Below, one piece after another: positions 17,104-26,270 of a DNA stretch of 44,419 nt. The DNA is taken from positions 1-44,419 of the forward strand of contig NZ_BANF01000024.1 in the NCBI RefSeq assembly GCF_000964425.1. Reading direction: 5' to 3'. Numbering within the stretch: position 1 is the first letter of the stretch; each line of letters starts with the position of its first letter. The notes under the pieces were generated by a model, which had not been told where the DNA came from, made no database searches, and was given only the letters and a program-made list of their open reading frames with translations. Made by a program: the position numbers and the translations under genes. This DNA is from Komagataeibacter intermedius TF2 (lineage in GTDB: Bacteria > Pseudomonadota > Alphaproteobacteria > Acetobacterales > Acetobacteraceae).

Positions 17104-18003
17104 CTACCCGATGGCCTGTGTCATCACGCCTTCCAGCCAGTCGGCAAAGACCTGCAGGCGACGCGACAGGTGCTTGCGGTGGGGATAGAGCAGCGTCATG
17201 GGCATGGGGTCCGGGCGGTACTGCGGCATGACCTCCACCAGTTCACCGGCTGCTATATGGTGGCGCACGTCATAAGCCGGGACCTGTATCAGCCCAAGGC
17301 CCGAAAGGCAGCAGGCCACCAGGGCTTCGGCACTGTTGACGCTGACCCGGCCAGGCAGGTCCATGCTTCGCGTGCGCTCGCCTTCCATCCATTCCCATTC
17401 CTCCACCCGTCCGGTGGAGGGGGAGGCATAATGCACTGCCTCGTGCGCCTGCAGGTCCGCAGGGCCGTGGGGCGTGCCGTGGCGGGCAAGGTAGGCGGGA
17501 CTGGCCACGTTGATGATGGCCAGTTCCCCCATCCGGCGTGCGATCAGGCCGGAATCGGTCAGGGGACCGACACGCAGCACGCAGTCGATCCCGTCCTCGA
17601 TCAGGTTGACGGCGCGGTCGGTCACGCCCAGTTCGATCCGGATTTCGGGGTAGCGATCCAGAAATGCGGGCAGTGCCGGGGCAACCAGCAGCCGCCCGAT
17701 CCGCCCCGGCATGTCCACACGCAGCAGGCCGCGCGGATTGCTGCGATCATGACGGAACAGGGTCTCGGCTTCCGCCACATCCGCCACCAGGCGCACGCAG
17801 TGTTCATAAAACGCCACGCCATCGGGCATGGGCGCGACGGAGCGTGTGGTCCGCGCCAGAAGCCGCGTTCCCAGCCGGGATTCAAGTTCCTGTATGGCGG
17901 TGGACACCGTGGAGCGTGGCATGTTGAGCGTCGCCGCCGCCCGGGTGAAGCTGCCGGTTTCCACTACGCGGGCAAAAATGCGGAAAAGGTCGATACGGTC
18001 CAC
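17104..18003 (-). CDS. LysR-family transcriptional regulator (divergent from SDR)
   Basis: The protein has 299 residues if translation begins at the GTG at 18003 (M/VDRIDLFRIF), the usual start for this family; other GTG/TTG codons lie up to nine bases upstream. Residues 1-60 form the winged HTH (FARVVETGSFTRAAATLNMPRSTVSTAIQEL). The effector-binding domain follows, with GRIGRLLVAPALPAFLDRYPEI and the CVLRVG block typical of the group. An inverted repeat at 18036-18060 lies between this gene and the divergent dehydrogenase, the classical arrangement for LysR control of a neighbouring gene plus autoregulation. The effector is unknown. Confidence 0.88.
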   Translation of the reverse strand: MDRIDLFRIFARVVETGSFTRAAATLNMPRSTVSTAIQELESRLGTRLLARTTRSVAPMPDGVAFYEHCVRLVADVAEAETLFRHDRSNPRGLLRVDMPGRIGRLLVAPALPAFLDRYPEIRIELGVTDRAVNLIEDGIDCVLRVGPLTDSGLIARRMGELAIINVASPAYLARHGTPHGPADLQAHEAVHYASPSTGRVEEWEWMEGERTRSMDLPGRVSVNSAEALVACCLSGLGLIQVPAYDVRHHIAAGELVEVMPQYRPDPMPMTLLYPHRKHLSRRLQVFADWLEGVMTQAIG

Positions 18004-18035
18004 GATTGTCACCGTCAGGTTGCTGTTTGTTCGAC

Positions 18036-18060
18036 TTTTCTGACATGTGTTGTCAGAAAA
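18036..18060. promoter_or_regulatory. Inverted repeat operator between LysR and SDR genes
   Basis: TTTTCTGACA and TGTCAGAAAA are perfect 10-bp arms separated by TGTGT. The repeat lies 33 bases upstream of the LysR GTG and about 87 bases upstream of the SDR ATG. The AT-rich dyad with T...A spacing is what LysR-type proteins bind. Confidence 0.7.
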
Positions 18061-18146
18061 TGGAACTTTATGCCCCAATCCTAACTGATAACCTGTAACC
18101 ATGAACAGCGCGGCATCCCTCCGCGCACCATGAATGGAGGCTGGAT

Positions 18147-18920
18147 ATGGCTGATCATAGCATCAAGGGTAAAACCGTCCTGATCGCGGGCGGGGCAAAG
18201 AACCTCGGCGGTCTGATCGCCCGTGACCTTGCGGCACATGGCGCGAAGGCCATTGCCATCCATTACAACAGCGAGGCGACACGGCCCGAGGCGGAAAAGA
18301 CCCTTGCCGACCTGAAGGCCGCAGGCGTGAACGCCGTTGCGTTCCAGGCCGACCTGACGCGCGATGGCGCGGTAGCCAGGCTGTTTGCCGACACGGTCAG
18401 GGCCATCGGCCGTCCCGATATCGCGATCAACACGGTGGGCAAGGTACTGAAAAAGCCGATTGCCGATACCAGCGAAGCCGAATTCGATTCCATGTTCGCG
18501 ATCAATACGCGGGTTGCGTATTTCTTCATCAAGGAAGCGGGCATCCACCTTAATGACCATGGCAAGCTGCTGACGATCGTCACATCGCTGCTTGGGGCCT
18601 ATACGCCGTTCTATTCCACCTATGCCGGGTCCAAGGCGGCGGTGGAACACTTCACCCGTGCCGCGTCCAAGGAATATGGCGCGCGTGGCATATCGGTCAA
18701 CGCCATCGGACCGGGACCGATGGACACGCCTTTCTTCTACGGGCAGGAAGCGCCTGAAGCCGTAGCCTATCACAAATCGGCGGCCGCCCTGTCGCCGTTC
18801 AGCCCGACCGGCCTGACCGAAATCGAGGACATCGCCCCCCATGTCCGCTTTATCGTGTCCGAAGGATGGTGGATGACCGGCCAGACCATTCTGGTCAATG
18901 GCGGTTACACCACGAAGTAA
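18147..18920 (+). CDS. Short-chain dehydrogenase/reductase (SDR)
   Basis: The protein has 257 residues; a GGAGG ribosome-binding site precedes the ATG. The classical SDR layout is visible. The nucleotide-binding turn AGGAKNLGG (residues 14-22) is a variant of TGxxxGxG. INTVG replaces the usual NNAG. Catalytic Ser147, Tyr159 and Lys163 (YAGSK) and the PGPMDTPFF loop are present, and the C-terminal ILVNGGY closes the fold. HYNSE after the second strand suggests NADP preference, as in FabG-like enzymes. The substrate cannot be told. It is divergently transcribed from the LysR regulator and shares its operator, so it is probably that regulator's target. Confidence 0.9.
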   Translation: MADHSIKGKTVLIAGGAKNLGGLIARDLAAHGAKAIAIHYNSEATRPEAEKTLADLKAAGVNAVAFQADLTRDGAVARLFADTVRAIGRPDIAINTVGKVLKKPIADTSEAEFDSMFAINTRVAYFFIKEAGIHLNDHGKLLTIVTSLLGAYTPFYSTYAGSKAAVEHFTRAASKEYGARGISVNAIGPGPMDTPFFYGQEAPEAVAYHKSAAALSPFSPTGLTEIEDIAPHVRFIVSEGWWMTGQTILVNGGYTTK

Positions 18921-18989
18921 AGACAGCCGTTTCCACAGGTGCCCCCCCGCCGTGATCCCACGCGTATCTGTCCGGTCCTGACCCTGCTG

Positions 18990-19011
18990 CCCTGCATGGC
19001 CATGGGCAGGG
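18990..19011. terminator. Hairpin between convergent SDR and ABC genes
   Basis: CCCTGC (18990-18995) pairs with GCAGGG (19006-19011) and encloses the self-complementary ATGGCCAT. It lies in the 188-base gap between two converging genes. There is no T tract, so this is tentative. Confidence 0.3.
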
Positions 19012-19108
19012 GACGGGTAAATGCGCGTGGGTTGCGGGCGTATTTGAAGGGCGCACCGTAACAGAAAGCTTTTCTGCATAAAGGCGGCGAGCCGGAAACT
19101 GCTGTTTT

Positions 19109-20992
19109 TTATTGGTAGCCCGCTGCCTGCAGTTCAAACAGTTCCGCGTACCGCCCGCCCTGTGCCAGAAGGTCTTCATGCGTGCCGGCCTGCAGGATCT
19201 TTCCATGTTCCAGCACGACAATCCGGTCCGCCGTGCGCACGGTGGAAAAGCGGTGCGAAATTACCAGCGCCGCCTTGCCGCGCCGCAATGCGCGCAGGCG
19301 TTCGAACACGTCTGATTCCGCCCGCGCGTCGAGTGCCGCGGTCGGCTCATCAAGGATCAGCAGGTCCGCATCGCGCATATAGGCACGCGAAATGGCAATT
19401 TTCTGCCATTCGCCCCCGGACAGCTCACGTCCTTTCGCCACGCGTTTGCCCAATGGCTGGTCATATCCCATGGGCAGTTTGCCCACGACATCATCTGCCA
19501 GTCCTTCATGTGCCGCCGCTTCAATGCGCTGCGTGTCCGACAGGGCATCGATCCGGCCCACGGCGATGTTTTCCGACGCGGTCAGGCTGTAGCGGACAAA
19601 ATCCTGGAATATGACGCCGATATGCGCGCGCAGGTCCGTCAGGTCCATATCGCCCAGGGGCACGCCATCCACCGTGATCTGCCCTTCATCGGGGTCATAC
19701 AGCCGGGTCAGCAGTTTGACGATGGTGGTCTTGCCCGCCCCGTTTTCCCCCACCAGTGCTACCGTTTCCCCCGCGCCAATGGTCAGGTCCAGGTGCCGGA
19801 TGGCCCAGCGGTCCGTGCCGGGATAGCGGAAACCGACATTTTCAAACCGGATGCCCTGCCGGATGGGGGACGGAAAGGGCAGGGCGCGTGGCGATGAGAC
19901 GATGGCCGGGCGCAGGTCAAGGAAGGCAAAGAAATCATTGAGGTACTGCGCCTGGCTGGCGGTCTGGGTAATGCCCAGCAGCAGGCTGGACAGGACCGAA
20001 TGCAGCCGCAGGAACGACCCCGACAGGAATGTCAGGTCTCCCACCGAAAACCGGCCACGAACCGTATCCCACACAATGACCAGATAGACCCCGTAATAGG
20101 CAACCGACCCGATGGTGGCGAAGGCGCCGCTCCAGACAAAGCGGCGCAGGGCCAGCCTGCGGTTCTGTTCCAGCACGGTGCTGGCTGCCGCCCGGAAGCG
20201 CCCCACCAGAAAATCCCCCAGCCCGAACAGCTTGAGTTCCTTGGCATGTTCGGCGCTGGCGCCGACATAGCGCAGGTATTCCATTTCACGGCGTTCGGCC
20301 GTCTTGGCGCGGATCAGCCGGTAGCCTTCGGCATTGAACCGCGCTTCCCCTGCCGCCGAGGGCAGGAGGGCGACAGCCAGAACCACCACCATCCACGGCG
20401 CAAACGCCACGACGCCAATCGCAAGCGTCAGCGCGGTCACGGCGGTCTGGGCAATGTTGAACAGTTGCACCAGCAGGTTGTTGCGTCCCGATGCCTGACG
20501 CCGCGCGCGTTCCAGCAGGTCCTGCAACGTGCTGGATTCAAACTGCTGCAGGTCCAGCGTGGCCGAATGGGCCATTAGCGCAAGGCTGACGGAGTTGATG
20601 TAGCGTTCATTCAGCAGTCCATCGACCAGCACGATCGCGCGTGATGTCAGGTCCGACAGGATGATGAGGGCGAATTCCAGCCCGATCCATTCCTCCAGCC
20701 GGGTGGCCGGACCATGCAGTACCCAGTCCAGCATGGACCCCGACGCCGGAGCGTGGGCGCTGGTGCGAATGACTTCATCGACAATCAGCTTGCCGACATA
20801 CAGCGCCAGTGGCGGCTGGATGGCCTGCAACAGCCGCAGTGCGATGCTGGCCAATGTCAGGGCGGGGCTGCAGTTCCATATCTGGCGGAACATGCGGGGC
20901 ACATGCCCGTACACCCCGAAACGGGCGCCCAGGCGCGTCCGCCATGATGGGGGGGATGGATCACGGTCCGATGTTTCAGGGGCTGCGTTCAA
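19109..20992 (-). CDS. ABC transporter, fused membrane and ATPase domains (exporter type)
   Basis: The protein has 627 residues. An N-terminal six-helix exporter-type membrane domain occupies about residues 35-340, followed by a nucleotide-binding domain. Visible motifs are Walker A GENGAGKTT (about 414-422), signature LSGGEW (about 522), Walker B LLILDEPTAALD (about 543) and the switch His in ISHRFS. One half-transporter of this kind works as a homodimer or heterodimer. The predicted start is TTG at 20992, immediately after an in-frame TGA with GGAG 13 bases upstream; a GTG about 26 codons later is possible. It lies 80 bases downstream of the PadR regulator on the same strand, suggesting PadR-controlled drug or lipid export. 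Confidence 0.9.
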   Translation of the reverse strand: MNAAPETSDRDPSPPSWRTRLGARFGVYGHVPRMFRQIWNCSPALTLASIALRLLQAIQPPLALYVGKLIVDEVIRTSAHAPASGSMLDWVLHGPATRLEEWIGLEFALIILSDLTSRAIVLVDGLLNERYINSVSLALMAHSATLDLQQFESSTLQDLLERARRQASGRNNLLVQLFNIAQTAVTALTLAIGVVAFAPWMVVVLAVALLPSAAGEARFNAEGYRLIRAKTAERREMEYLRYVGASAEHAKELKLFGLGDFLVGRFRAAASTVLEQNRRLALRRFVWSGAFATIGSVAYYGVYLVIVWDTVRGRFSVGDLTFLSGSFLRLHSVLSSLLLGITQTASQAQYLNDFFAFLDLRPAIVSSPRALPFPSPIRQGIRFENVGFRYPGTDRWAIRHLDLTIGAGETVALVGENGAGKTTIVKLLTRLYDPDEGQITVDGVPLGDMDLTDLRAHIGVIFQDFVRYSLTASENIAVGRIDALSDTQRIEAAAHEGLADDVVGKLPMGYDQPLGKRVAKGRELSGGEWQKIAISRAYMRDADLLILDEPTAALDARAESDVFERLRALRRGKAALVISHRFSTVRTADRIVVLEHGKILQAGTHEDLLAQGGRYAELFELQAAGYQ

Positions 20993-21072
20993 TCAGGAAG
21001 TCTCCGGCAGGGAAGGGCGGAAGGTCGGGGCAGGCGACAGAAACAGGGCGGCGACGGACGGCCCGCCCTTCA

Positions 21073-21699
21073 TCACGACTGGTCCAGTATTTCTGCCGTG
21101 GCGCGGTTGAGGATGGCGGCGATGCGACGGGATTCCTCCGCCGTGCATCCACGCTTGCGGCGCAGGGCATGACGGATCGCATGGCGTGCTTCATGCAGTT
21201 CACCGGCTTCGGGGCCAGTGGCGTCATCAACTCCGGCGAACGCATCGCGCACGTCCGCCATGCGGCCACCGATACGCGCCAGTGCATGCAGTATACCGTC
21301 TGCCTGTTCACGCCGGGCCGCCAGATGGATACGACCTGTTTCCGTCAGGGTATAGCACTTGCGGTTGCCATCACGGCTGGCGGCGGCATGGCCGGTTTCA
21401 TCCAGATATGTCAGGGCCGGATAGATCATGCCGGGGCTGGGCGCGTAAAACCCGCCCGAGCGGTCTTTCAGCTGCCGGATCAGGTCATAGCCATGCGCCG
21501 GCTGTTCCGCCAGCAGGGCCAGCAGCACAAGTTGCAGATCTTCCGAACCAAGCTTGCGCCCTGTCGGGAAGTCGCCCCGACCCAGACCACGTTCGAACCC
21601 GCCACGCGACCGCCGACCGGAACCATGCCCTCGCCCGCCATGCCTGCGGGAATCGGGGCCGGAATGGGTCGGACGGTCAGACATATGATCGTCAGTCAT
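21073..21699 (-). CDS. PadR-family transcriptional regulator
   Basis: The protein has 208 residues from ATG 21699, or 203 from ATG 21684. A Gly/Arg/His-rich N-terminal tail of about 45 residues precedes the PadR winged HTH: LQLVLLALLAEQPAHGYDLIRQLKDR, the SPGMIYPALTYLDE recognition region and the KCYTLTETG wing. A C-terminal helical dimerisation segment follows. PadR proteins usually repress adjacent exporter genes and are released by xenobiotics; the next gene downstream is an ABC exporter. A large inverted repeat (21698-21728) overlaps the upstream start codon, indicating autorepression. Which ATG is used is uncertain; a start at 21684 would leave the dyad fully in the leader. Confidence 0.88.
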   Translation of the reverse strand: MTDDHMSDRPTHSGPDSRRHGGRGHGSGRRSRGGFERGLGRGDFPTGRKLGSEDLQLVLLALLAEQPAHGYDLIRQLKDRSGGFYAPSPGMIYPALTYLDETGHAAASRDGNRKCYTLTETGRIHLAARREQADGILHALARIGGRMADVRDAFAGVDDATGPEAGELHEARHAIRHALRRKRGCTAEESRRIAAILNRATAEILDQS

Positions 21700-21728
21700 A
21701 TCGTAAGATATATACTATCTTACGATAT
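21698..21728. promoter_or_regulatory. Candidate PadR operator, 13-bp perfect inverted repeat
   Basis: ATATCGTAAGATA (21698-21710) and TATCTTACGATAT (21716-21728) are perfect complements separated by TATAC. The AT-rich dyad is unlike its GC-rich surroundings. It overlaps the first possible start codon of padR, a good place for repression by its own product. Confidence 0.75.
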
Positions 21729-21769
21729 ATTCAATGGAAACGACCCATGAACATGCCTGATCCATAACC

Positions 21770-21801
21770 GGGGGACTGCCCCCAGATCCCCCCGCCGGGG
21801 G
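21770..21801 (-). terminator. Paired GC hairpins downstream of trhO
   Basis: Two adjacent small hairpins, GGGGG-actg-CCCCC (21770-21783) and CCCCC-gcc-GGGGG (21789-21801), lie just past the stop of the minus-strand trhO gene. G/C-run elements like this recur between genes in acetic acid bacterial genomes as I remember them. They may act as a weak terminator. Confidence 0.4.
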
Positions 21802-21837
21802 AAAGATGGGTCAGCCGTCCGGCGCAATGCTTCGGGC

Positions 21838-22863
21838 TTATGCGTTCGTGTCGTCACCAGGCGGGGTGTCATGCCGCGTGCCGGGCAGGGGCAGGCCCAG
21901 ATGGCGCGTGCCCTGCCGCGCCGCCAGCTGGATCTGGCGCTCACGTTCCGCATATCGCCTGCGCTGGGCTTCGGTGCGCTGGTCGGCGCAATGGGGGCAA
22001 CTGACCCCTTCCACATAATGCGGGCTGGCGCGGTCAGCTTCGCTCAGGGGCGTACGGCAGGCATGGCATATGTCGAATGTGCCGGGTTTCAGCCCATGGC
22101 CCACGCTGACGCGCTGGTCGAATACGAAGCATTCCCCATCCCACAGGCTTTCATCCTCTGGCACGGTTTCCAGATATTTCAGGATGCCGCCCTGCAGGTG
22201 GAACACATCCTCGATCCCTTCGGCACGGACAAAGGCTGTTGCCTTTTCACAGCGTATGCCGCCAGTGCAGAACATCGCGATTTTAGGCTTGCGCCCCTGT
22301 TCCAGCAGGTCGCGCCGCCGGTCGCGGAACCATTGCGGGAATTCGCGGAACGTGCGGGTGCCCGGATCAATGGCGCCGCGGAAGGTGCCGATTGCGACCT
22401 CGTAATCATTGCGCGTGTCGATCACGATGGTATCGGGATCGGAAATCAGGGTGTTCCATTCATCGGGTGCCACGTAGTGGCCAACATCGCGGCGGGGATC
22501 CAGTCCTTCCACGCCCATGGTCACGATTTCACGCTTTATGCGCACTTTCATGCGGTGGAAGGGCAGGGCGGGCGCACGGGAAAACTTGACGTCCAGATCC
22601 GCGCAGCCGGGCAGGGCGCGGATGATGTCAAGGATGCGGGCAATCGCGTTATCCGTTCCGGCAATGGTGCCGTTTATGCCTTCGCGCGCCACCAGCAGGA
22701 TACCCCGTATATCCAGTGCGTGGCAGGCATCCAGCAGCTTTGCGCGCACGGCGGCACAATCTGCAAATGGCGTGAAATGGTACAGTGCCGCCACGCAGAC
22801 GGGTAGCTGATCCTGCGTGGGCGGAACAACGGAAGGGGTGGGATCTGTCACAATGGCAACCAT
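21838..22863 (-). CDS. trhO: tRNA uridine(34) hydroxylase TrhO (rhodanese-like, YceA family)
   Basis: The protein has 341 residues from ATG 22863; a TTG nine bases earlier is an alternative. TrhO makes 5-hydroxyuridine at tRNA position 34, the first step toward cmo5U/mo5U. It shows the N-terminal YceA acylphosphatase-like domain ([25 protein letters not shown]), the rhodanese domain with IDTRNDYE, and the catalytic loop [10 protein letters not shown] with Cys at about residue 199. A C-terminal zinc-ribbon-like segment (CHACRTP...CPHC) follows. The length fits the family (about 320-350). It is transcribed alone. Confidence 0.93.
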   Translation of the reverse strand: MVAIVTDPTPSVVPPTQDQLPVCVAALYHFTPFADCAAVRAKLLDACHALDIRGILLVAREGINGTIAGTDNAIARILDIIRALPGCADLDVKFSRAPALPFHRMKVRIKREIVTMGVEGLDPRRDVGHYVAPDEWNTLISDPDTIVIDTRNDYEVAIGTFRGAIDPGTRTFREFPQWFRDRRRDLLEQGRKPKIAMFCTGGIRCEKATAFVRAEGIEDVFHLQGGILKYLETVPEDESLWDGECFVFDQRVSVGHGLKPGTFDICHACRTPLSEADRASPHYVEGVSCPHCADQRTEAQRRRYAERERQIQLAARQGTRHLGLPLPGTRHDTPPGDDTNA

Positions 22864-23066
22864 GCGCTTCAAAAGGGATCGCTGACGAAAGCCCGTCAGT
22901 AAACAGGCCGTTCCGGCATTCCGGGCAGGCCGCCTGTGCGGTCATAGCGGAAATTCCCCGCCAATGCACCCTGTCAGGCCACACGGCGCAGGCCGGGCTG
23001 CAATCGGGAAGGGAACGTGCTTATAGTGCGTTTCCTCTGTCTGATCATATGGGAAAAAACCGCGTC

Positions 23067-23432
23067 ATGACCGTCACCCTGTACCATAACCGTGCGTGTG
23101 GCACATCACGCAATGTGCTGGCCATGATCCGCGCCGCCGGGATCGAGCCGGTCGTGGTGGAATACCTGAAGACACCGCCAACCCGTGCCGATCTGGATGT
23201 GCTGGCCAGCCGTCTTGTGGTGTCGGTGCGCGACCTGCTGCGCCAGCGCGGCACGCCGTATGCGGAACTGGGGCTGGATGACCCGGCGCTGACTGACGGG
23301 GAACTGCTTGATGCCATTGCGGCCCACCCGGAACTGCTCAACCGCCCGGTGGTCATGACCGATCAGGCGGCGCGTCCCTGCCGGCCTAAGGAAACCCTGT
23401 TTGACATCCTGCCGCAGGCGCGTGGGGTCTGA
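23067..23432 (+). CDS. arsC: ArsC-type (glutaredoxin-dependent) arsenate reductase-like protein
   Basis: The protein has 121 residues from ATG 23067. Start codons further upstream (23049, 22785) lack ribosome-binding sites. The thioredoxin-fold ArsC/Spx family signature HNRACGTSRN puts the catalytic Cys at residue 11, and NRPVVMTDQAARPCRPKE near the C-terminus supplies the expected Arg residues. Family members reduce arsenate to arsenite with glutathione and glutaredoxin. No arsR, arsB or acr3 is adjacent, so this is an orphan housekeeping-type copy whose substrate is not proven. It converges with the amino-acid permease gene. Confidence 0.85.
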   Translation: MTVTLYHNRACGTSRNVLAMIRAAGIEPVVVEYLKTPPTRADLDVLASRLVVSVRDLLRQRGTPYAELGLDDPALTDGELLDAIAAHPELLNRPVVMTDQAARPCRPKETLFDILPQARGV

Positions 23433-23464
23433 ATAACGGAACGGGGACAAAGGGCCGCCGTCAG

Positions 23465-23540
23465 ATTACAGGAAGTTTCTGGTGAAGCTTTTTTTGAACG
23501 CTTCAGGAAAACGTCGGCTTTATTGGAAAATGGCGGCGCT
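23465..23540. repeat. Degenerate two-hairpin intergenic element (copy 1)
   Basis: Between convergent genes, TGAAGC (23483-23488) pairs with GCTTCA (23500-23505) over a T-rich loop. A second imperfect stem follows (about 23512-23538, CGTCGGC...GGCGGCG). The segment TTCAGGAAAAC recurs in the element at 33243-33325. It probably acts as a bidirectional terminator and may be one copy of an interspersed repeat family. Confidence 0.4.
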
Positions 23541-24909
23541 ATGCTTTCGGGCGCATCCTGCCGCGCACGACATGGATCATGATAAAGAACAGGGTTGTGC
23601 CAAGGCTGGCCATGGCGGTCATGCGCTGTGATGCATTGAGCAGCATGGCCACGAAAATGACCATGACCCCTCCCAGTGTCAGGAGGTTGACCGCCGGGAA
23701 GAAAGGCAGCCGGAAACAGGCAGCCTGTTCCGTATTGGCGGCCCGGCGGCGCAGGACCATGTAGGATGTGACAATCAGCGAATAGACCAGCAGGATCACC
23801 CCGCCACTGCAACTGAGCAGGAAGGCGAATACCGTGCCCGGTGCAAGGATGGAGGCAAACGCCACCACGGCCCCGGCCAGTGAATTGGCCATGATGGCGT
23901 TGACCGGCGTATGCTGTCGCCCGTAATGGTGCAGCAGGGCGGGCGCATCACCATGCCGGGCCAGTTCGGCCAGGATACGCGATGTAATGTACAGGCTGGA
24001 ATTCATGCATGACAGTACCGCCGTCAGCACCACGATCCGCATGCACGCCCCCGCCCCCGGAATGCCCATGGCCTGCATGGCCGTGACAAAGGGGGAATGG
24101 CCTGGAACGATGTCCGACCATGGCACGATCATCAGGATCAGCGCGATGGACAGGCTGTAGAACAGTACGATGCGCGTGCCCAGGCTGCGGGTGACATGGG
24201 CTACATTGCGTGCCGGTTCCGCGGACTCGCCTGCCGCCACCGTCGCGATTTCCGACCCGATCATGGTAAACAGGACGGTGGGGATGATGGAAATTACGGC
24301 CGCCGCCCCATGCGGGAACAGGCCGCCATGGCCCAGAACATTGCGCGGGAACGGGACGCCGGGTCCGAAGACATGGGCGACATACAGCGCGCCCGCCATG
24401 ATGAACAGCACGATGCTGATGACCTTCACCAGCGACAGCCAGAACTCACATTCCCCGAATATATGGACCGCTGCCAGATTGATCAGGTTCAGCGCCACGA
24501 TCAGCGCCATGGCAAGAAGCCAGACCGGCAGGCTGATCCAGTCATGCAGCAGGATGGCCCCGGCAATGGCCTCGCTGCCCAGCGCCACCAGCCAGAAAAA
24601 CCAGTACAGCCACCCCGTGGTAAAGGCGGCCCCGTCGCCATGGGCCAGGCGGACATAGGCCACGAACGATCCCTTGCCGGGGCTGGCGGTCACCATTTCG
24701 CCCAGCATGCGCATGACCAGCATGACCACAAGCCCGACCGCGACAAAGGCCAGTAGTACGGCAGGTCCTGCTGCGGCAATGGCCGCGCTGCTGCCCACGA
24801 ACAGTCCGGCTCCGATGGCGCCCCCAAGCGCGATCATGATGATATGCCGCTGCTTCAGCCTTGCAGCAGGTCGGGAAGGCGGCTGGTGGGTACCAGTCGT
24901 GTCAGACAT
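23539..24909 (-). CDS. Amino-acid permease (APC superfamily)
   Basis: The protein has 456 residues from ATG 24909 (AGGAAAC upstream); the open frame continues to 25005 but without a ribosome-binding site. The signature near the first helix, HIIMIALGGAIGAGLFVGSSAAI (residues 22-44), is the substrate-binding glycine motif of the amino-acid transporter family, and MLGEMVTASPGKGSF follows. About 12 transmembrane helices cover the protein. It is a proton-coupled inner-membrane importer. The AAT subgroup includes permeases for GABA, proline, aromatic amino acids and D-Ala/Gly; the exact substrate cannot be read from sequence. It is monocistronic. Confidence 0.9.
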   Translation of the reverse strand: MSDTTGTHQPPSRPAARLKQRHIIMIALGGAIGAGLFVGSSAAIAAAGPAVLLAFVAVGLVVMLVMRMLGEMVTASPGKGSFVAYVRLAHGDGAAFTTGWLYWFFWLVALGSEAIAGAILLHDWISLPVWLLAMALIVALNLINLAAVHIFGECEFWLSLVKVISIVLFIMAGALYVAHVFGPGVPFPRNVLGHGGLFPHGAAAVISIIPTVLFTMIGSEIATVAAGESAEPARNVAHVTRSLGTRIVLFYSLSIALILMIVPWSDIVPGHSPFVTAMQAMGIPGAGACMRIVVLTAVLSCMNSSLYITSRILAELARHGDAPALLHHYGRQHTPVNAIMANSLAGAVVAFASILAPGTVFAFLLSCSGGVILLVYSLIVTSYMVLRRRAANTEQAACFRLPFFPAVNLLTLGGVMVIFVAMLLNASQRMTAMASLGTTLFFIMIHVVRGRMRPKA

Positions 24910-25260
24910 GCCGTATGGGGTTTCCTGAATGACGGGAAAGAATGATTTCAGCGGAGGTGCGGATCGCATGCCACCGTGATGGCGGCGGAACCGGCGATCC
25001 TGCATCCCGGTGACGGGCAGGCGCGGGCAAACAGGATGGAGGCATCAGGCACGCCGGGGACAGGTATGGGATGCGGGCTGATATCGTTTCAGTTTCATCG
25101 TGAACATAGGACAGGAACGCACCTGTTATGTAAAGGGGCGAGATGTCAGGCGTGCGGGCATAAAATGTCTGTTTTACAGGGATATGACCGGATCGCGGCG
25201 TTCGTGTGGCGACAGCATGGGGCGGCCCGGATCGTATCTTTGTTTTTTTTGACAGGGCGC

Positions 25261-26175
25261 ATGAATTCCACGAAGACACGTTCCATGCCCGACCCGAACA
25301 CGAAAGTGACCGTTATCCTGAACCCGACCGCCGGGCGTCGGCGCATCGGGCGTGTGGTGCGCTTTGTGCGGCAGTTGCAGCATGCGGGCATGCAGGCGGA
25401 CATCGTATCAACCCTGCATAAGGGACACGCAACGGATCTGGCGCGTCGGGCGGTGGTGGAACGGACCTGCAGCCATATCATCGCCGCGGGCGGGGATGGC
25501 ACCGTGGCCGAAGTGGCCGAAGGCATGGCCGGTTCCGATATCATATTGGGCATACTGCCCGTCGGCACGGCAAATGTCCTGGCGCGTGAACTGCATGTGC
25601 CGTTTGATGACGCGAGGAACGCGCGCATGATCGCCAGCGGTGCCTGCACCATCGTCTGGCCGGGGCGGCTGCGGTCCTCCACGGGGGAATGCCTGTTTGT
25701 GCAGATGGTCGGGATTGGCCTTGACGCACATGTGGTCCATGTTGTGTCAGCACGACTGAAAAAACTGGTGGGGCGCGCGGCCTATGTCATGGCAACGCTG
25801 GGTTCGTTGTGGAAATACACGTTCGCCCCCATTACCGTATCGGTTGATGGCGTTCCCTATCAGGCGGCGTCGGTTATCGTGTCGAAGGGGGCGTTGTATG
25901 CCGGGAAATATGTCCTGACGCCACGGACACAGCAGACATCCAGAAAGCTGTCGGTTGTCCTGTTTGGCGCAGCGGGGATTGCCGGCAGCATCCGCTATGG
26001 CCTGGCCCTGCTGCGCGGGACCCTGTCACGGCAGCACGATGTCAGGATACTGACGGCGGAAACGGTTGAAATCAGGGATCCCTGCCATATGCTCGTCCAG
26101 AGTGACGGGGACGCCCGGGGTCATACGCCCATACGGATTGATATTCCTGATCGTCCCCTGCGTATTGCGGTATAA
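25261..26175 (+). CDS. Diacylglycerol/lipid kinase family protein (YegS/DAGK-like)
   Basis: The protein has 304 residues from ATG 25261 (ACAGGGCGC upstream); ATG 25285 is an alternative. The N-terminal DAGK catalytic domain shows ILNPTAGRRR (about 19-28), the nucleotide-binding GGDGT (77-81) and LPVGTANVLARELH (about 97-110). The C-terminal beta-sandwich domain is present. These kinases phosphorylate diacylglycerol, phosphatidylglycerol or related lipids at the membrane. The upstream 350-base gap (24910-25260) holds no other recognisable feature and must contain the divergent promoters for this gene and the permease. Confidence 0.87.
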   Translation: MNSTKTRSMPDPNTKVTVILNPTAGRRRIGRVVRFVRQLQHAGMQADIVSTLHKGHATDLARRAVVERTCSHIIAAGGDGTVAEVAEGMAGSDIILGILPVGTANVLARELHVPFDDARNARMIASGACTIVWPGRLRSSTGECLFVQMVGIGLDAHVVHVVSARLKKLVGRAAYVMATLGSLWKYTFAPITVSVDGVPYQAASVIVSKGALYAGKYVLTPRTQQTSRKLSVVLFGAAGIAGSIRYGLALLRGTLSRQHDVRILTAETVEIRDPCHMLVQSDGDARGHTPIRIDIPDRPLRIAV

Positions 26176-26188
26176 AGGACTGTCTGAA

Positions 26189-26221
26189 ATGTCGGCTTAC
26201 GAAATATCCGACATATCCGAC
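26189..26221. repeat. Inverted and tandem repeat between convergent genes
   Basis: ATGTCGG (26189-26195) pairs with CCGACAT (26208-26214), and the 9-bp unit ATATCCGAC occurs twice in tandem at 26204-26212 and 26213-26221. It lies between the lipid-kinase stop and the symporter stop, so a bidirectional terminator is the simplest reading. Confidence 0.4.
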
Positions 26222-26270
26222 AAGCTCACTGAAAGTTTCCATTAAAGAACGACGTGGTCGCGGGATGGCG

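Noticed and set aside
22785-23066. N-terminal extension of the ArsC-like gene
   Set aside because: The extra 94 codons overlap the trhO start region antisense, lack a ribosome-binding site and are not part of the family's compact fold.
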